From Thermophilibacter gallinarum (GTDB lineage: Bacteria > Actinomycetota > Coriobacteriia > Coriobacteriales > Atopobiaceae): DNA of 64,000 bases. Positions 32,861 to 42,226 of this stretch are shown here, piece by piece. Each line of letters begins with the position of its first letter. Position 1 is the first letter of the stretch. The notes under the pieces were generated by a model. It saw only the letters and a program-made list of their open reading frames with translations. It did not search any database and was not told the origin of the DNA. The stretch lies in NCBI RefSeq assembly GCF_014982725.1, contig NZ_JADCJZ010000001.1:682001-746000 (forward strand), written 5' to 3'. Position numbers and translations under genes: made by a program.

Positions 32861-33073
32861 TACTTCACAAGAATCCTGTAAATAAGCGAACAAATAAACG
32901 AACATGATATGTAGAAGATATGAATAGTGCCCCAAATAGCGCATTACGCCTTCCGAATACTGTGGAGGAAATATGATTGACGCACAGAGACCTCCAATAC
33001 GAGTAGAAGCCCGAGGTTGGGGCCAGGAGGGTCAAGCGAATCGGGTCGCAAATCACATGTGAGAGGAGGGGAA

Positions 33074-33400
33074 ATGGCAGAGAAGAAGTACATCGTCGGC
33101 GTCACTGCGTGCCAGATTGGCATCGCGCACACGTTCATGGCCGCCGAGTCCCTGACCAAGGCAATCGAGGCTGCTGGCTGCGAGGCCAAGATCGAGACCC
33201 AGGGCGCCACGGGTATGGAGAACGTGATCACCGACGAGGATCTTGCTCGTGCGGATGCGGCAATCATCGCAGCCGACATCAAGATCAAGAACCCTGAGCG
33301 CTTTGATCCCATTCCGACGCTCAGCTGCAGGACGAAAGAGGTCATGACGGTTGAGACGGCCGCCGGGGTCGTGGAAGAAGTATTGGAGGCAATTAGCTAA
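33074..33400 (+). CDS. PTS fructose-family IIB component
   Basis: Passes phosphate from IIA to the incoming sugar. 108 residues. The phosphoacceptor Cys is in VTACQIGIAHTFMAAE (residue ~12); the canonical motif is ACPTGIAHT, so Pro-Thr is replaced by Gln-Ile here. GCEAKIETQGATGMEN and DEDLARADAAIIAADIKI match the rest of the domain. ATG at 33074 follows GAGGAGGGGAA. It is separate from IIC, whose start overlaps its stop (TAATG). The IIA partner is probably the one encoded at 45853, since none is adjacent. Confidence 0.92.
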   Translation: MAEKKYIVGVTACQIGIAHTFMAAESLTKAIEAAGCEAKIETQGATGMENVITDEDLARADAAIIAADIKIKNPERFDPIPTLSCRTKEVMTVETAAGVVEEVLEAIS

Positions 33401-34524
33401 TGGCTGAGATTAAGCGCAAGAACGAGAAGAAGAAGAGCCAGGCCGGAATTGCCTGGGACGCCGTTCTCACGGGCATTTCCTACATGATTCCGTTCATTGT
33501 TGGCGGCGGCGTGCTCGAGGGCATCGCCAAGGCCATGGGCGGCTACAACATCGCCGCGGACATGGCTGCCGTGGGTGACTACACCCAGTACACGCTCGCC
33601 ATGGTCGTGTATGCCATCGGTGCGGCCATCTTCGATGTTTCCGTCCCCATCATTGGTGCCTACATCGGTTGGGCCCTGGCCGACAAGCCCGGCCTCGCTC
33701 CCGGCTTCGCCGTGGGCGTCATCTCCAACACGATCAAGGCCGGCTTCCTCGGCGCCGTCATCGGCGGCCTCATTGCCGGCTACATCACCATCTGGCTCAA
33801 GGATCTCTCCAAGAAGGTCCCGACGGACGTGTCCTCGGTCTTCCCGATCCTGCTGATCCCGGTGATTTCGACTGGCGTGACGTCGCTCGTCATGTGGTAC
33901 ATCGTCGGCGTGCCTATCAGCTGGATCATGAACATCATCACGGGCGCCCTCACCAACCTCCAGGGCGTCGGTGGCTTTGTCTTCGGCGCCGCGATTGGTG
34001 CCGGCATGTCCACCGACCAGGGCGGCCCGATCTCCAAGGCCGTCGCCCTCGTCGCCAACGGCCTCAACGCCGATGGCATCCTCGGGCCTGCTGCCTGCAA
34101 GATGTGCGGCGGCATGCAGAACCCGCTCGGCGTCTGCATCGCCCAGATCATCGACCGCTTCACCGGCAAGAAGAAGTTCACCGACAAGGAGCGCTCGACC
34201 ACGATCTCCGGCCTCGTCCTGGCCTGCTGCTACATCCAGGAGTACGTCATCCCGTTCCTCGTGCAGGACACCTGGCGCTGCCTCGTTCCCTGCCTGATCG
34301 GCGGCGCGATCTCCGGCGGCCTCTGCGGCTACTTCGCCCTCGAGTCTGCTGCCGTCCACGGCGGTGTGTTCGTCATTGCCATGATGAGCAACCCGCTCCA
34401 GTTCATCCTGTTCTGGTTCGCTGGCGCCATCGTCACCGGAACCCTCTACTTCCTGCTCCGCAAGCCGGTTGACCAGGAGGCCGAGATGGCCGGCAACGGC
34501 GTCCTCGACAAGCTGCTTGGCTAG
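33400..34524 (+). CDS. PTS fructose-family IIC component
   Basis: Membrane channel of a fructose-type PTS permease, 374 residues with about nine hydrophobic segments. Family landmarks: SYMIPFIVGGGVLEGIA near residue 27-45, ADKPGLAPGFAVGVI near 95, GFLGAVIGGLIAGYI near 112, and the substrate-loop region DQGGPISKAVALVANGL near 205-222. The substrate is not certain; relatives carry fructose or mannosyl compounds. Overlaps IIB by one base and is followed by a strong terminator, so IIB-IIC may be a separate transcript from the aldolase genes downstream, although these lie close. Confidence 0.92.
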   Translation: MAEIKRKNEKKKSQAGIAWDAVLTGISYMIPFIVGGGVLEGIAKAMGGYNIAADMAAVGDYTQYTLAMVVYAIGAAIFDVSVPIIGAYIGWALADKPGLAPGFAVGVISNTIKAGFLGAVIGGLIAGYITIWLKDLSKKVPTDVSSVFPILLIPVISTGVTSLVMWYIVGVPISWIMNIITGALTNLQGVGGFVFGAAIGAGMSTDQGGPISKAVALVANGLNADGILGPAACKMCGGMQNPLGVCIAQIIDRFTGKKKFTDKERSTTISGLVLACCYIQEYVIPFLVQDTWRCLVPCLIGGAISGGLCGYFALESAAVHGGVFVIAMMSNPLQFILFWFAGAIVTGTLYFLLRKPVDQEAEMAGNGVLDKLLG

Positions 34525-34542
34525 TACCACCACCTGCCATGC

Positions 34543-34578
34543 GGCGGGGGAGGGGAAAACCTCCCCCGCCCTTTTTCT
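34543..34578 (+). terminator. Rho-independent terminator after PTS IIC
   Basis: 11-bp stem GGCGGGGGAGG/CCTCCCCCGCC with a GGAAAA loop and a CTTTTTCT tail, the clearest intrinsic terminator in the window. It is followed by TTCTAAGAATCG, a word also found just after the terminator at 43479. Confidence 0.92.
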
Positions 34579-34632
34579 AAGAATCGGGCCAGACGGCCCG
34601 TATGGGAATCGGCTTTAGAAGGAGAGCCCACC

Positions 34633-35523
34633 ATGTACGTCTCCATGAGAGAAATGCTTCAGCACGCCAGCGTCAATCACTATGCCATTCCCGCCCCCAA
34701 CTGCCCGGACCTCAATATGGTTCGCGCCGCGCTCGCCGCGGCGGAGGCCGAGAAGTCCGCGCTGATCATCGACGTCTCTCCGCGTCAGATCCACATGAAC
34801 GCGATTCCCGAGGCCTTCGTCCCCATGGTGGAGGCCCTGGCGGAGCCCCTGAACGTCCCCGTGGCCCTGAACCTCGACCACGGCGCCGAGTTCGAGGACA
34901 TCTGCCGCTGCATCAAGGCTGGTTTCTCGAGCGTCATGTGCGACGCCTCCAGCCTGCCCTTCGAGGAAAACATCCGCCGCGTCCAGCAGGTCGTGGCGTT
35001 CGCGCACGCCAACGGTGCGTCCGTCGAGGCCGAGCTCGGCCATGTCGGCCAGGCGGCCGACGGCGATGGCCGCTCCGATGACATGTATACCAAGGTCGAC
35101 ATGGCCGTCGAGTTTGTCGAGCGCACCGGCTGCGACGCGCTCGCTGTGGCCATCGGCACCGCCCATGGCAAGTACCCCGCCGACTACGTCCCCCAGCTCG
35201 ACTTCGGCCGCCTGGCCGAGATCAAGGAGGCCCTCGGCGAGGACTACCCGCTCGTGCTCCACGGCGGCTCCGGCGCCGGCGACGACAATTTCCGTCGCGC
35301 CGTCGAGGGCGGCATCAACAAGATCAACCTCTGGACCGACTACTCGGCCGCCTACGTCGCCGCCCTGCGTGAGTACATGGCCGAGAACGAGCGTCCGGAC
35401 TACCTCCTGCTCTCCGTCGCCGCCGAGGAGAAGGCCACCGAGTGGCTTGCCCGCTACATGCGCCTCTTCGGCTCCTCGGGCCGCTATCAGTTCGGCGAGG
35501 GCAAGATGGAGGAGACGGACTAG
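34633..35523 (+). CDS. Class II ketose-bisphosphate aldolase
   Basis: Zinc aldolase splitting a ketose phosphate to dihydroxyacetone phosphate and an aldehyde; 296 residues. ALNLDHGAEF (first zinc His), VEAELGHVG (Glu and the general region of the second His), VAIGTAHGKYP (zinc His) and VLHGGSGAGDDNF (last zinc His and phosphate loop) are all present, as is INLWTDYS, the substrate phosphate site. It belongs with the FbaA/GatY/KbaY group, so fructose-1,6-bisphosphate, tagatose-bisphosphate or a ketose-1-phosphate are possible. AGAAGGAG precedes the ATG. The gap to the glycerate kinase start is 5 bp, indicating an operon. Confidence 0.9.
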   Translation: MYVSMREMLQHASVNHYAIPAPNCPDLNMVRAALAAAEAEKSALIIDVSPRQIHMNAIPEAFVPMVEALAEPLNVPVALNLDHGAEFEDICRCIKAGFSSVMCDASSLPFEENIRRVQQVVAFAHANGASVEAELGHVGQAADGDGRSDDMYTKVDMAVEFVERTGCDALAVAIGTAHGKYPADYVPQLDFGRLAEIKEALGEDYPLVLHGGSGAGDDNFRRAVEGGINKINLWTDYSAAYVAALREYMAENERPDYLLLSVAAEEKATEWLARYMRLFGSSGRYQFGEGKMEETD

Positions 35524-35528
35524 ACGCC

Positions 35529-36683
35529 ATGACGCGCTTCGTCTTCGCATGCGACTCGTTCAAGGGGACGATCTCGTCGGCACGTGCGGCGAAGCTGCTC
35601 GAGGCTGAGGCCCGCGCCGCGTTCGGCGACGTCGAGTGCCTCGGCCTCGGCGTGGCCGACGGCGGCGAGGGCACGGTCGAGGCGGTCGTTGCGGCAACCG
35701 GCGGAAGCCTCGTCTCGGCCGAGGTCGAGGGCCCGCTCGGCGATCCCGTCCGGGCCACGTACGGCCTTCTGCCCGGCAACCGCGCCGTCATCGAGATGGC
35801 TGCCGCCTCGGGGATAACCCTCGTGTCGCGCGAGGCGCTCGACCCGCTGCGCGCCAGCACCTACGGCACGGGTCAGCTCGTCCTCGACGCCCTCGACCAC
35901 GGCGCCACCGACGTCTCGCTCGCCATAGGCGGCTCTGCCACCAACGACGGCGGCATGGGCTTCGCCCGCGCCCTGGGCGCGCGCTTCCTCGACGCCGGGG
36001 GCGCGGAGCTCCGCGGCTGCGGCGCCGACCTCGAGCGCGTGGCCTCGATCGATCTCTCCGGGCTCGAGGCGCGCCTGCGCGCCGCCCGCTTCCACGTCAT
36101 GTGCGACGTCGACAACCCCCTGGTCGGCGAGCGCGGGGCCACCTACGTCTTCGGCCCGCAGAAGGGCGCCTCCCCGGAGGTGCTCGAGCGCCTCGAGGCG
36201 GGCATGCGCTCCTACGCGACCGTGCTCGAGCGGACCTTCGGCACGCTCGTCGCCCACGAGGGCGGCATGGGCGCGGCCGGAGGCCTCGGCGCGGCCGCCC
36301 GCCTGTTCCTCTCCGCCGAGGTCGTCCCCGGCGTCGAGTGGGTGCTCGACCTCGTCGGGCTCGACGACGCCCTCGAGGGCGCCGCGCTGTGCGTGACGGG
36401 GGAGGGCCACGCCGACGCGCAGTCCGCCCACGGCAAGGTGATCAGCGGCGTCGCCGCGCGTTGCCGGGCGGCGGGCGTCCCCTGCGTCGCGATCGTCGGC
36501 GGCATGGACGCGAACGCCACCGAGCTTCTCGGCTGCGGCGTCGACGCGCTCGTCCCCACCGTCATCGACGCGGCGCCCCTCTCCGACGTGCTCGCTCACG
36601 CCGAGGAGAACTTCGTCCTGGCGGCGAGAAGGACCTTCTCGCTGCTGTCGATCGGAAGCCGGTTGGGAGGGGAGCGCTCGTGA
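35529..36683 (+). CDS. Glycerate kinase
   Basis: GarK/GlxK-type glycerate kinase, 384 residues, making 2- or 3-phosphoglycerate from glycerate. Typical stretches are FACDSFKGTISSARAAKLLE, LGVADGGEGTVEAVVAATGG, IGGSATNDGGMGFARALGA (glycine-rich nucleotide region), CDVDNPLVGERGATYVFGPQKGA (family signature) and TGEGHADAQSAHGKVISGVA. Starts 5 bp after the aldolase stop, and its stop overlaps the GTG of the acyl-CoA ligase. Pairing with an aldolase suggests that glyceraldehyde from a ketose-1-phosphate is funnelled to glycolysis through glycerate, but no glyceraldehyde oxidising enzyme lies beside it. Confidence 0.92.
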   Translation: MTRFVFACDSFKGTISSARAAKLLEAEARAAFGDVECLGLGVADGGEGTVEAVVAATGGSLVSAEVEGPLGDPVRATYGLLPGNRAVIEMAAASGITLVSREALDPLRASTYGTGQLVLDALDHGATDVSLAIGGSATNDGGMGFARALGARFLDAGGAELRGCGADLERVASIDLSGLEARLRAARFHVMCDVDNPLVGERGATYVFGPQKGASPEVLERLEAGMRSYATVLERTFGTLVAHEGGMGAAGGLGAAARLFLSAEVVPGVEWVLDLVGLDDALEGAALCVTGEGHADAQSAHGKVISGVAARCRAAGVPCVAIVGGMDANATELLGCGVDALVPTVIDAAPLSDVLAHAEENFVLAARRTFSLLSIGSRLGGERS

Positions 36684-38299
36684 TCTCGGGCTCCGCGTGC
36701 TGGAACCGCGTGCTGCAGCGGGGGATGTCCCCGCGGTCCTTCGGCGGCCGTGCCGTCGTCACCTATGACGACCTTCCCGCCAGCCTCTACCACATGCTGC
36801 TCGACACGGCCCGTCGCACCCCCGACGCCACGGCGATCGTGGACGACTGGCACCGCGCCACGAGCTTCTCGGGGCTTCTCGCCCGCGTCGACGAGCTCGC
36901 CGCCCACCTCGCCTCCACGGGCGTCTCCCGCGGGGACAACGTGGGCCTGCTCATGCACGCCGACCTCGAGTTCGCCGTCACGCTCTACGCGATCTCCAAG
37001 CTCGGTGCCGTGTGCGTCCCCATCCCAACCAAGTACCGCGAGCCCGAGGTGCTCTCGCTCGTGCGCGCCGCCGACCTGTCCGCGCTCGTGGCGGGCGAGG
37101 AGTTCGGGTCCTGGGCCCCCTCGTTCGAGGGTCTGGGCGTCCCCGTGGTGTGGTCGCGCGGCGTCGCGGACGGCTACGGCTTCGCCGGCCTCTCGGGCGA
37201 GGGCGTCGACGCCGCGGGCGGGCCCGAGGACCCCGTGATCATGATGTTCACGAGCGGCACCACCTCGGCGGCCAAGGGCGTCGTGCTGCGCAACTACAAC
37301 GTCTGCCACGCCGCGATGGTCTACGCGCGCCTCATGGGGACCACGCCCGAGGACCGCTGCCTCATACCGATTCCCATCTATCACGTGACCGGGCTCATCG
37401 CGCTTCTCGTCCAGTTCGTCTACGTGGGCGCCACGACCTACCTGCACCGCCTCTTCGACGCCCGCCGCGTGCTCACCTGTGTGCGCGACGACGAGATCAC
37501 CTACCTGCACGGCTCGCCGACCTCCTTCGCCGAGCTCCTGCCCCTGCGCGACGAGTTCCGCGAGCTGCCGAGCGTCCGCGCGATGCTCTCGGGCTCGAGC
37601 TACGAGCCGCTTCCGGCCATGCGGGCCTTCCACGAGTGGATGCCCACGGCCACCTTCCAGGTGGTCTACGGCATGACCGAGACCGCCTCGCCGGCCCTGC
37701 TCTTCCCGCTCGACTCGCCCACCTCCGTCTACGCCGGCGCCACGGGCAAGCCCGTGCCGGGCGTCGACGCCAAGATCGTGGACGAGTCCGGCGCCGAGGT
37801 CGCGCTCGGCGAGACGGGCGAGCTCATGCTCCGCGGCGCCTGCGTCACCGAGGGCTACTACGGGGACGCCGCGCCCGGCCCGGACGCGGAGGGCTGGCTC
37901 GCCACCGGCGACATGGCCCGCGCCAACGCCGAGGGCATGGTCTGGGTCGTCGACCGCAAGAAGGACATGATCAACCGCGGCGGCGAGAAGGTCTGGTGCT
38001 CCGCGCTCGAGGAGGTCATCTGCGAGCTGCCGTTCGTCTCGGCCTGCTGCGCCGCCGGCATCCCCGACGAGCTCTACGGCGAGGTCCCCGTGGCCGCCGT
38101 GGTGCCCGCCCCCGGGACCGCGCCCACCGAGCGGGAGCTCACCGACGCGCTCCGTGGCCGCATCGCCCACTTCAAGATCCCCGTCCACGTGGTCTTCGTG
38201 GACGCGATCCCCACCACGCGCGGGGACAAGCCCGACCGCCGCGCGGTCCGCGCCCTCGTGCTCGACTCGCTCAAGACCCCAACGACAGAGGAGAGGTAG
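36680..38299 (+). CDS. AMP-forming acyl-CoA ligase
   Basis: Adenylate-forming enzyme activating a carboxylic acid to its CoA ester, 539 residues. The P-loop MMFTSGTTSAAKGVVL (~190), VYGMTETASPALLFPL (~330), and the hinge TGDMARANAEGMVWVVDRKKDMINRG (split here as TGDMARANAEG and DRKKDMINRGGEK, ~410-435) are present; the C-terminal catalytic Lys is in TTRGDKPDRRAV. GTG at 36680 overlaps the glycerate kinase TGA and has GGGAGGGGAG ahead of it; the longer open frame upstream is a shadow of that gene. Three bases separate its stop from the CoA transferase ATG. Substrate chain length is not deducible; a short hydroxy or fatty acid fits the neighbours. Confidence 0.88.
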   Translation: MISGSACWNRVLQRGMSPRSFGGRAVVTYDDLPASLYHMLLDTARRTPDATAIVDDWHRATSFSGLLARVDELAAHLASTGVSRGDNVGLLMHADLEFAVTLYAISKLGAVCVPIPTKYREPEVLSLVRAADLSALVAGEEFGSWAPSFEGLGVPVVWSRGVADGYGFAGLSGEGVDAAGGPEDPVIMMFTSGTTSAAKGVVLRNYNVCHAAMVYARLMGTTPEDRCLIPIPIYHVTGLIALLVQFVYVGATTYLHRLFDARRVLTCVRDDEITYLHGSPTSFAELLPLRDEFRELPSVRAMLSGSSYEPLPAMRAFHEWMPTATFQVVYGMTETASPALLFPLDSPTSVYAGATGKPVPGVDAKIVDESGAEVALGETGELMLRGACVTEGYYGDAAPGPDAEGWLATGDMARANAEGMVWVVDRKKDMINRGGEKVWCSALEEVICELPFVSACCAAGIPDELYGEVPVAAVVPAPGTAPTERELTDALRGRIAHFKIPVHVVFVDAIPTTRGDKPDRRAVRALVLDSLKTPTTEER

Positions 38300-38302
38300 C
38301 TC

Positions 38303-39895
38303 ATGGCAGCAAACGCGCTCGCTGCAACCTTCGTCACCCCGGAGGAGGTGGCAGCCTCCATCCCGGACGGGGCGACGATCTGCACGATCGGCATGACGCT
38401 CGTCTCGGCCTCCGAGTCCAACCTCAAGGCCATCGAGCAGCGCTTCCTCGAGACCGGCCACCCCTGCGGCCTCACGCTGCTGCACTCGTGCGGCCAGTCC
38501 GACCGCGCCCGCGGCATCCAGCACCTCGCCCACGAGGGCCTCGTGACGCGCATCATCGGCAGCCACTGGGGCCTCCAGCCGCGCTGGATGGACATGATCG
38601 CCAACAACCAGGTCGAGGCCTACTGCCTGCCCCAGGGCCAGATCGCCCAGCTCTACCGCTCCATGGCGTGCGGCCTGCCGGGCAAGATGAGCAAGGTCGG
38701 CCTGGGCACCTTCATCGACCCGCGCGTCGAGGGCGGCAAGATGAACGAGCGCACCAAGGGGCTCCCCGACATCTCCGAGGTCATCGAGCTCCACGGCGAG
38801 GAGTACATGTTCTACCACGAGGTCCCCATCGACGTGTGCCTGATCCGCGGCACCACCTGCGACGAGATGGGCAACCTCACCACCACCGACGAGGCCATGA
38901 AGCTCGAGGTCTTCAACGCGGTGCTCGCCACCAAGCGCTACGGTGGCCAGGTCATCGCCCAGGTGCGCGAGGTCGCCCAGACCGGCACGATCAACCCCAA
39001 GGACGTGACCGTCCCCGGCGTGTTCATCGACAAGGTCGTGGTCTGCCCCAACCCGGAGGAGGACCACCGCATGACGTCCTCCATCTACTTCGACCCGTCC
39101 TACGTGGGCAAGCTCCGCGTGCCCGCCTCCGCGGTGGAGCCCGCGCCCTTCAACGAGCGCAAGTTCATCGCCCGCCGCGGCTGCAAGGAGCTCTACCCGG
39201 GCTGCGTGGTCAACCTCGGCACCGGCATCCCCAACGACATGGTGGGCCGCGTCGTGGCCGAGGAGGGCCTCTCCGACCAGGTGATGATCACCGTGGAGAG
39301 CGGCATCTACGGCGGCGTCCAGCTCGGCGGCATCGACTTCGGCATCGGCCAGAACCTGCTCGCCATGGTGAGCCACCCCGAGCAGTTCGACTACTACGAC
39401 GGCGCGGGCGTCGACGTGACCTACATGGGCATGGGCGAGCTCGACGGCGAGGGCAACGTCAACTCCACCAAGATGGGCCCGCGCTGCGCCGGCGCGGGCG
39501 GCTTCGTCGACATCACGCAGAACGCCAAGACGGTCGTCTTCCTCGGAACCTTCACCGCCAAGGGCGCGCGCTACGACTTCTCGGACGGCAAGCTCACCAT
39601 CCTCCAGGAGGGCGCCATCAAGAAGATGGTCTCCCATGTGGGCCAGCTCTCCTTCAACGGCCCCGCGGCGCGCAGGAAGGGCCAGCGCGTCGTGGTGGTC
39701 ACGGAGCGCGCGGTCTTCGAGCTCGTTCCCGAGGGCGTCATGCTCACCGAGATCGCCCCGGGCGTCGACCTCCAGACGCAGGTGCTCGACATGATGGACT
39801 TCTCGCCCATCGTCTCGCCCGACCTGCGCGAGATGGACGCCGCGCTCTTCCGCACGGACGGCCCGTGCGGCTTCGCCGAGTCGTTCGGCGCGTAA
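38303..39895 (+). CDS. Fused acyl-CoA:carboxylate CoA transferase (family I)
   Basis: 530 residues combining the alpha- and beta-type halves, as in propionate CoA transferase Pct and YdiF. The first half has IPDGATICTIGMTLVSASES; the second has CVVNLGTGIPNDMVGRVVAEE and the catalytic Glu332 in MITVESGIYGGV, followed by GIDFGIGQNLLAM. It should exchange CoA between short acids, for example acetyl-CoA and 3-hydroxybutyrate or acetoacetate. RBS GAGAGG lies before the ATG. It is placed between the acyl-CoA ligase and the 3-hydroxybutyryl-CoA dehydrogenase, so both routes of CoA loading are encoded in this operon. Confidence 0.9.
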   Translation: MAANALAATFVTPEEVAASIPDGATICTIGMTLVSASESNLKAIEQRFLETGHPCGLTLLHSCGQSDRARGIQHLAHEGLVTRIIGSHWGLQPRWMDMIANNQVEAYCLPQGQIAQLYRSMACGLPGKMSKVGLGTFIDPRVEGGKMNERTKGLPDISEVIELHGEEYMFYHEVPIDVCLIRGTTCDEMGNLTTTDEAMKLEVFNAVLATKRYGGQVIAQVREVAQTGTINPKDVTVPGVFIDKVVVCPNPEEDHRMTSSIYFDPSYVGKLRVPASAVEPAPFNERKFIARRGCKELYPGCVVNLGTGIPNDMVGRVVAEEGLSDQVMITVESGIYGGVQLGGIDFGIGQNLLAMVSHPEQFDYYDGAGVDVTYMGMGELDGEGNVNSTKMGPRCAGAGGFVDITQNAKTVVFLGTFTAKGARYDFSDGKLTILQEGAIKKMVSHVGQLSFNGPAARRKGQRVVVVTERAVFELVPEGVMLTEIAPGVDLQTQVLDMMDFSPIVSPDLREMDAALFRTDGPCGFAESFGA

Positions 39896-39941
39896 GGCAC
39901 ACCCCAGAAGCAACTGGTCAAGAAGAGAAAGGGAGCAAGCA

Positions 39942-40793
39942 ATGGAGAACGTCAAGGTAGCGGTCATCGGTTCCGGCCTCATGGGAGGTGGCATCGCCCA
40001 GGCGTGCGCGCAGGCGGGGCTCACCGTCGTCAACCTCGACATCGCCCAGGAGCCGCTTGACAAGGCCCAGGCGCTCGTCGCCGGCCTCATGCAGAAGAAG
40101 GTCGCCAAGGGCAAGATGACCCAGGAGGAGTGCGACGCCGTGCTCGGTCGCCTCTCCTACTCGACTGACTACGCCCAGCTCGCCGGCGCCAAGTTCGTGA
40201 TCGAGGCCGTCCCCGAGCGCCTCGACCTCAAGCAGGCCACCTTCAAGCAAATCGACGCCAACGCCGACGAGGGTGCCGTCCTTCTCACCAACACCTCCGG
40301 CATCGACATCGACGAGATCGCCGCCGCCACGAGCCGCCCCGAGTCCGTCCTGGGCATGCACTTCTTCTATCCCGCGCCCGTCATGAAGCTCGTCGAGATC
40401 ATCCGCGGCGAGAAGACCTCCGACGAGGCCTACGAGGCCACCCGCGAGCTGGCCGAGGCCATCGGCAAGACCGCCGTGTCCGCCCCCAACACCCCCGGCT
40501 TCATCGTCAACCGCATCATCAATCCCTACGAGAACATGGGCGCCTGGCTCGTCTCCGAGGGCGTCTCCCCGGCGGATGTGGACACGGCCATGAAGCTGGC
40601 CTGCAACCACCCGATGGGCCCCTGCGAGCTCATGGACTTCTCGGGCATCGACGTGGTCTACGCCTCCCTCATGAACCTCTACGAGGGCTACGACCACGAC
40701 GACCTCTATCGTCCCGCCCCGATCTTCAAGGAGCTGCTCGATGCCGGCAAGCTGGGCCGCAAGTCCGGCCACGGCTTCTACGACTACGAGTAG
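39942..40793 (+). CDS. hbd: 3-hydroxybutyryl-CoA dehydrogenase
   Basis: Interconverts acetoacetyl-CoA and 3-hydroxybutyryl-CoA with NAD(P)(H). 283 residues, normal for Hbd. Rossmann motif VIGSGLMGGGIAQACAQAG at ~8-26; active-site region LTNTSGIDIDEIAAA and GMHFFYPAPVMKLVEII, with the catalytic His near 138 and Glu after it; PGFIVNRIINPYENMG and the C-terminal GRKSGHGFYDYE domain signature. AGAAAGGGAG precedes the ATG. Followed by the thiolase after 48 bp. The usual butyrate-pathway partners crotonase and butyryl-CoA dehydrogenase are missing from the cluster. Confidence 0.95.
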   Translation: MENVKVAVIGSGLMGGGIAQACAQAGLTVVNLDIAQEPLDKAQALVAGLMQKKVAKGKMTQEECDAVLGRLSYSTDYAQLAGAKFVIEAVPERLDLKQATFKQIDANADEGAVLLTNTSGIDIDEIAAATSRPESVLGMHFFYPAPVMKLVEIIRGEKTSDEAYEATRELAEAIGKTAVSAPNTPGFIVNRIINPYENMGAWLVSEGVSPADVDTAMKLACNHPMGPCELMDFSGIDVVYASLMNLYEGYDHDDLYRPAPIFKELLDAGKLGRKSGHGFYDYE

Positions 40794-40841
40794 CGCCCGG
40801 CGAGAAGGACCCCGAACCGCAACCCTCCAGGAAGGAAGAAC

Positions 40842-42059
40842 ATGAGCAACCGCACCTTTGACAAGCGCCCCGACGACATCGTCATCGTCTCCGGCGCCCG
40901 CACGCCGATCGCCAAGTTCGGCGGCAGCCTCAAGACCGTCTCCGCCATCGACATGGGCGCCCTCGTCGTGGGCGAGGCCGTGAAGCGCGCCGGGATCGAG
41001 CCGGCGGCCGTGGACGAGTGCATCATCGGCCAGGTGGGCTCCTGGGGCCCCAACGGCTTCGTCGCCCGCGCCATCAGCCTCAAGGCCGGCCTCCCCAACG
41101 AGACCTGCGCCTACTCCGTGAACCGCCAGTGCGGCTCGGGCCTCCAGTCCATCGCCGACGGCATCATGGAGATCCAGACCGGTCAGGCCGAGGTCGTGGT
41201 GGCCGGCGGCTCCGAGAGCCTCTCGCAGCTCCCGTACTACGTGACCGATGCCCGCTGGGGCGCCCGCATGGGCCACAAGCAGTTCGAGGACGGCGTGATC
41301 GACATCCTCACCTGGCCGCTCGACATGTCCCACAACGGCGTCACCGCCGAGAACGTCGCCAAGAAGTTCAACGTGAGCCGCGAGGAGCAGGACGCCTTCG
41401 CCGCCCGCAGCCAGCAGCGCGCCTGCAAGGCCGTCGCCGACGGCGTCTTCGCCGAGGAGATCGTCCCCGTCGAGGTCAAGGGCCGCAAGGGCGCCGTCAC
41501 CGTCTTCGACACCGACGAGGGCCCGCGCGAGGGCGTGACCGCCGAGAGCCTCGCCAAGCTCCGCCCGTGCTTCGTCACCGACGGGACCGGCAGCGTCACG
41601 GCCGGCAACTCCTCCTCCCTGAACGACGCCGCGGCCGCCGTGGTCATCATGACCCGCGCCAAGGCCGAGGAGCTCGGCTGCACCCCGATGGTCGCCATCC
41701 GCGGCTTCGCCATCGCCGGCTACGACGCGTCGCTCATGGGCTACTCGCCGTACTTCTCGTCCAAGAAGCTGGCCGAGAAGCTCGAGCTCGACCTCACCGC
41801 CATCGACTTCTTCGAGATCAACGAGGCCTTCGCGTCCCAGGCCTACGCCGTGGCCCGCGACCTCGGCCTCGACCAGGAGAAGGTCAACATCTACGGCGGC
41901 GGCATCTCCCTCGGCCACCCCATCGGCGCCACCGGCACGGTCCTCGCTATCAAGTGCGCCTACGAGCTCGCCCGCCGTCACCCCGAGAAGCGCGACGCCA
42001 TGGTCTCCATGTGCATCGGCGGAGGCCAGGGCATCTCGATGTACTTCACCGCGGAGTAG
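40842..42059 (+). CDS. Acetyl-CoA acetyltransferase (thiolase)
   Basis: Condenses two acetyl-CoA to acetoacetyl-CoA, or the reverse. 405 residues. Acyl-accepting Cys97 in NRQCGSGLQSI; the second cluster DFFEINEAFASQAYAVA with the conserved Asn-Glu-Ala-Phe; HPIGATGTVLAIK with the active-site His (~360); and the final Cys in MCIGGGQGISM (~392). AGGAAGGAAG precedes the ATG. Ends the tight part of the operon; an inverted-repeat element follows in the 167-bp gap before the iron alcohol dehydrogenase. Confidence 0.95.
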   Translation: MSNRTFDKRPDDIVIVSGARTPIAKFGGSLKTVSAIDMGALVVGEAVKRAGIEPAAVDECIIGQVGSWGPNGFVARAISLKAGLPNETCAYSVNRQCGSGLQSIADGIMEIQTGQAEVVVAGGSESLSQLPYYVTDARWGARMGHKQFEDGVIDILTWPLDMSHNGVTAENVAKKFNVSREEQDAFAARSQQRACKAVADGVFAEEIVPVEVKGRKGAVTVFDTDEGPREGVTAESLAKLRPCFVTDGTGSVTAGNSSSLNDAAAAVVIMTRAKAEELGCTPMVAIRGFAIAGYDASLMGYSPYFSSKKLAEKLELDLTAIDFFEINEAFASQAYAVARDLGLDQEKVNIYGGGISLGHPIGATGTVLAIKCAYELARRHPEKRDAMVSMCIGGGQGISMYFTAE

Positions 42060-42071
42060 GCGACCCTCCGG

Positions 42072-42160
42072 GCGGGGGCGGGTCATGCCGCTGCGCTCGG
42101 ACAGTCCTCGCCGCAAAGGGCGCGGCTGCGGAACTCGCGGTCGGCATGACCCGCCCCCGC
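42072..42160. repeat. Inverted-repeat element, core shared with 49.7 kb (copy G1)
   Basis: Perfect 19-bp arms (42072-42090, GCGGGGGCGGGTCATGCCG, and 42142-42160). The ~48-nt interior, starting GCGCTCGGACAG and ending GGAACTCGCGG, is closely similar to the interiors of two elements at 49685-49876, whose arms are different sequences. Confidence 0.85.
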
Positions 42161-42226
42161 GGCAGGCGGCATCCCTCCGCGGTTTTCTCGAACCACAGGC
42201 TTCCTTACAGAAAGGATCTTGCTGCA

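Noticed and set aside
32773-33073. Small gene in the AT-rich 301-bp gap
   Set aside because: Short frames there lack ribosome binding sites and codon bias; the region looks like divergent promoter DNA.
36680-42059. Complete butyrate synthesis operon
   Set aside because: Crotonase, butyryl-CoA dehydrogenase and Etf genes are missing; only thiolase, Hbd, CoA transferase and ligase are there.
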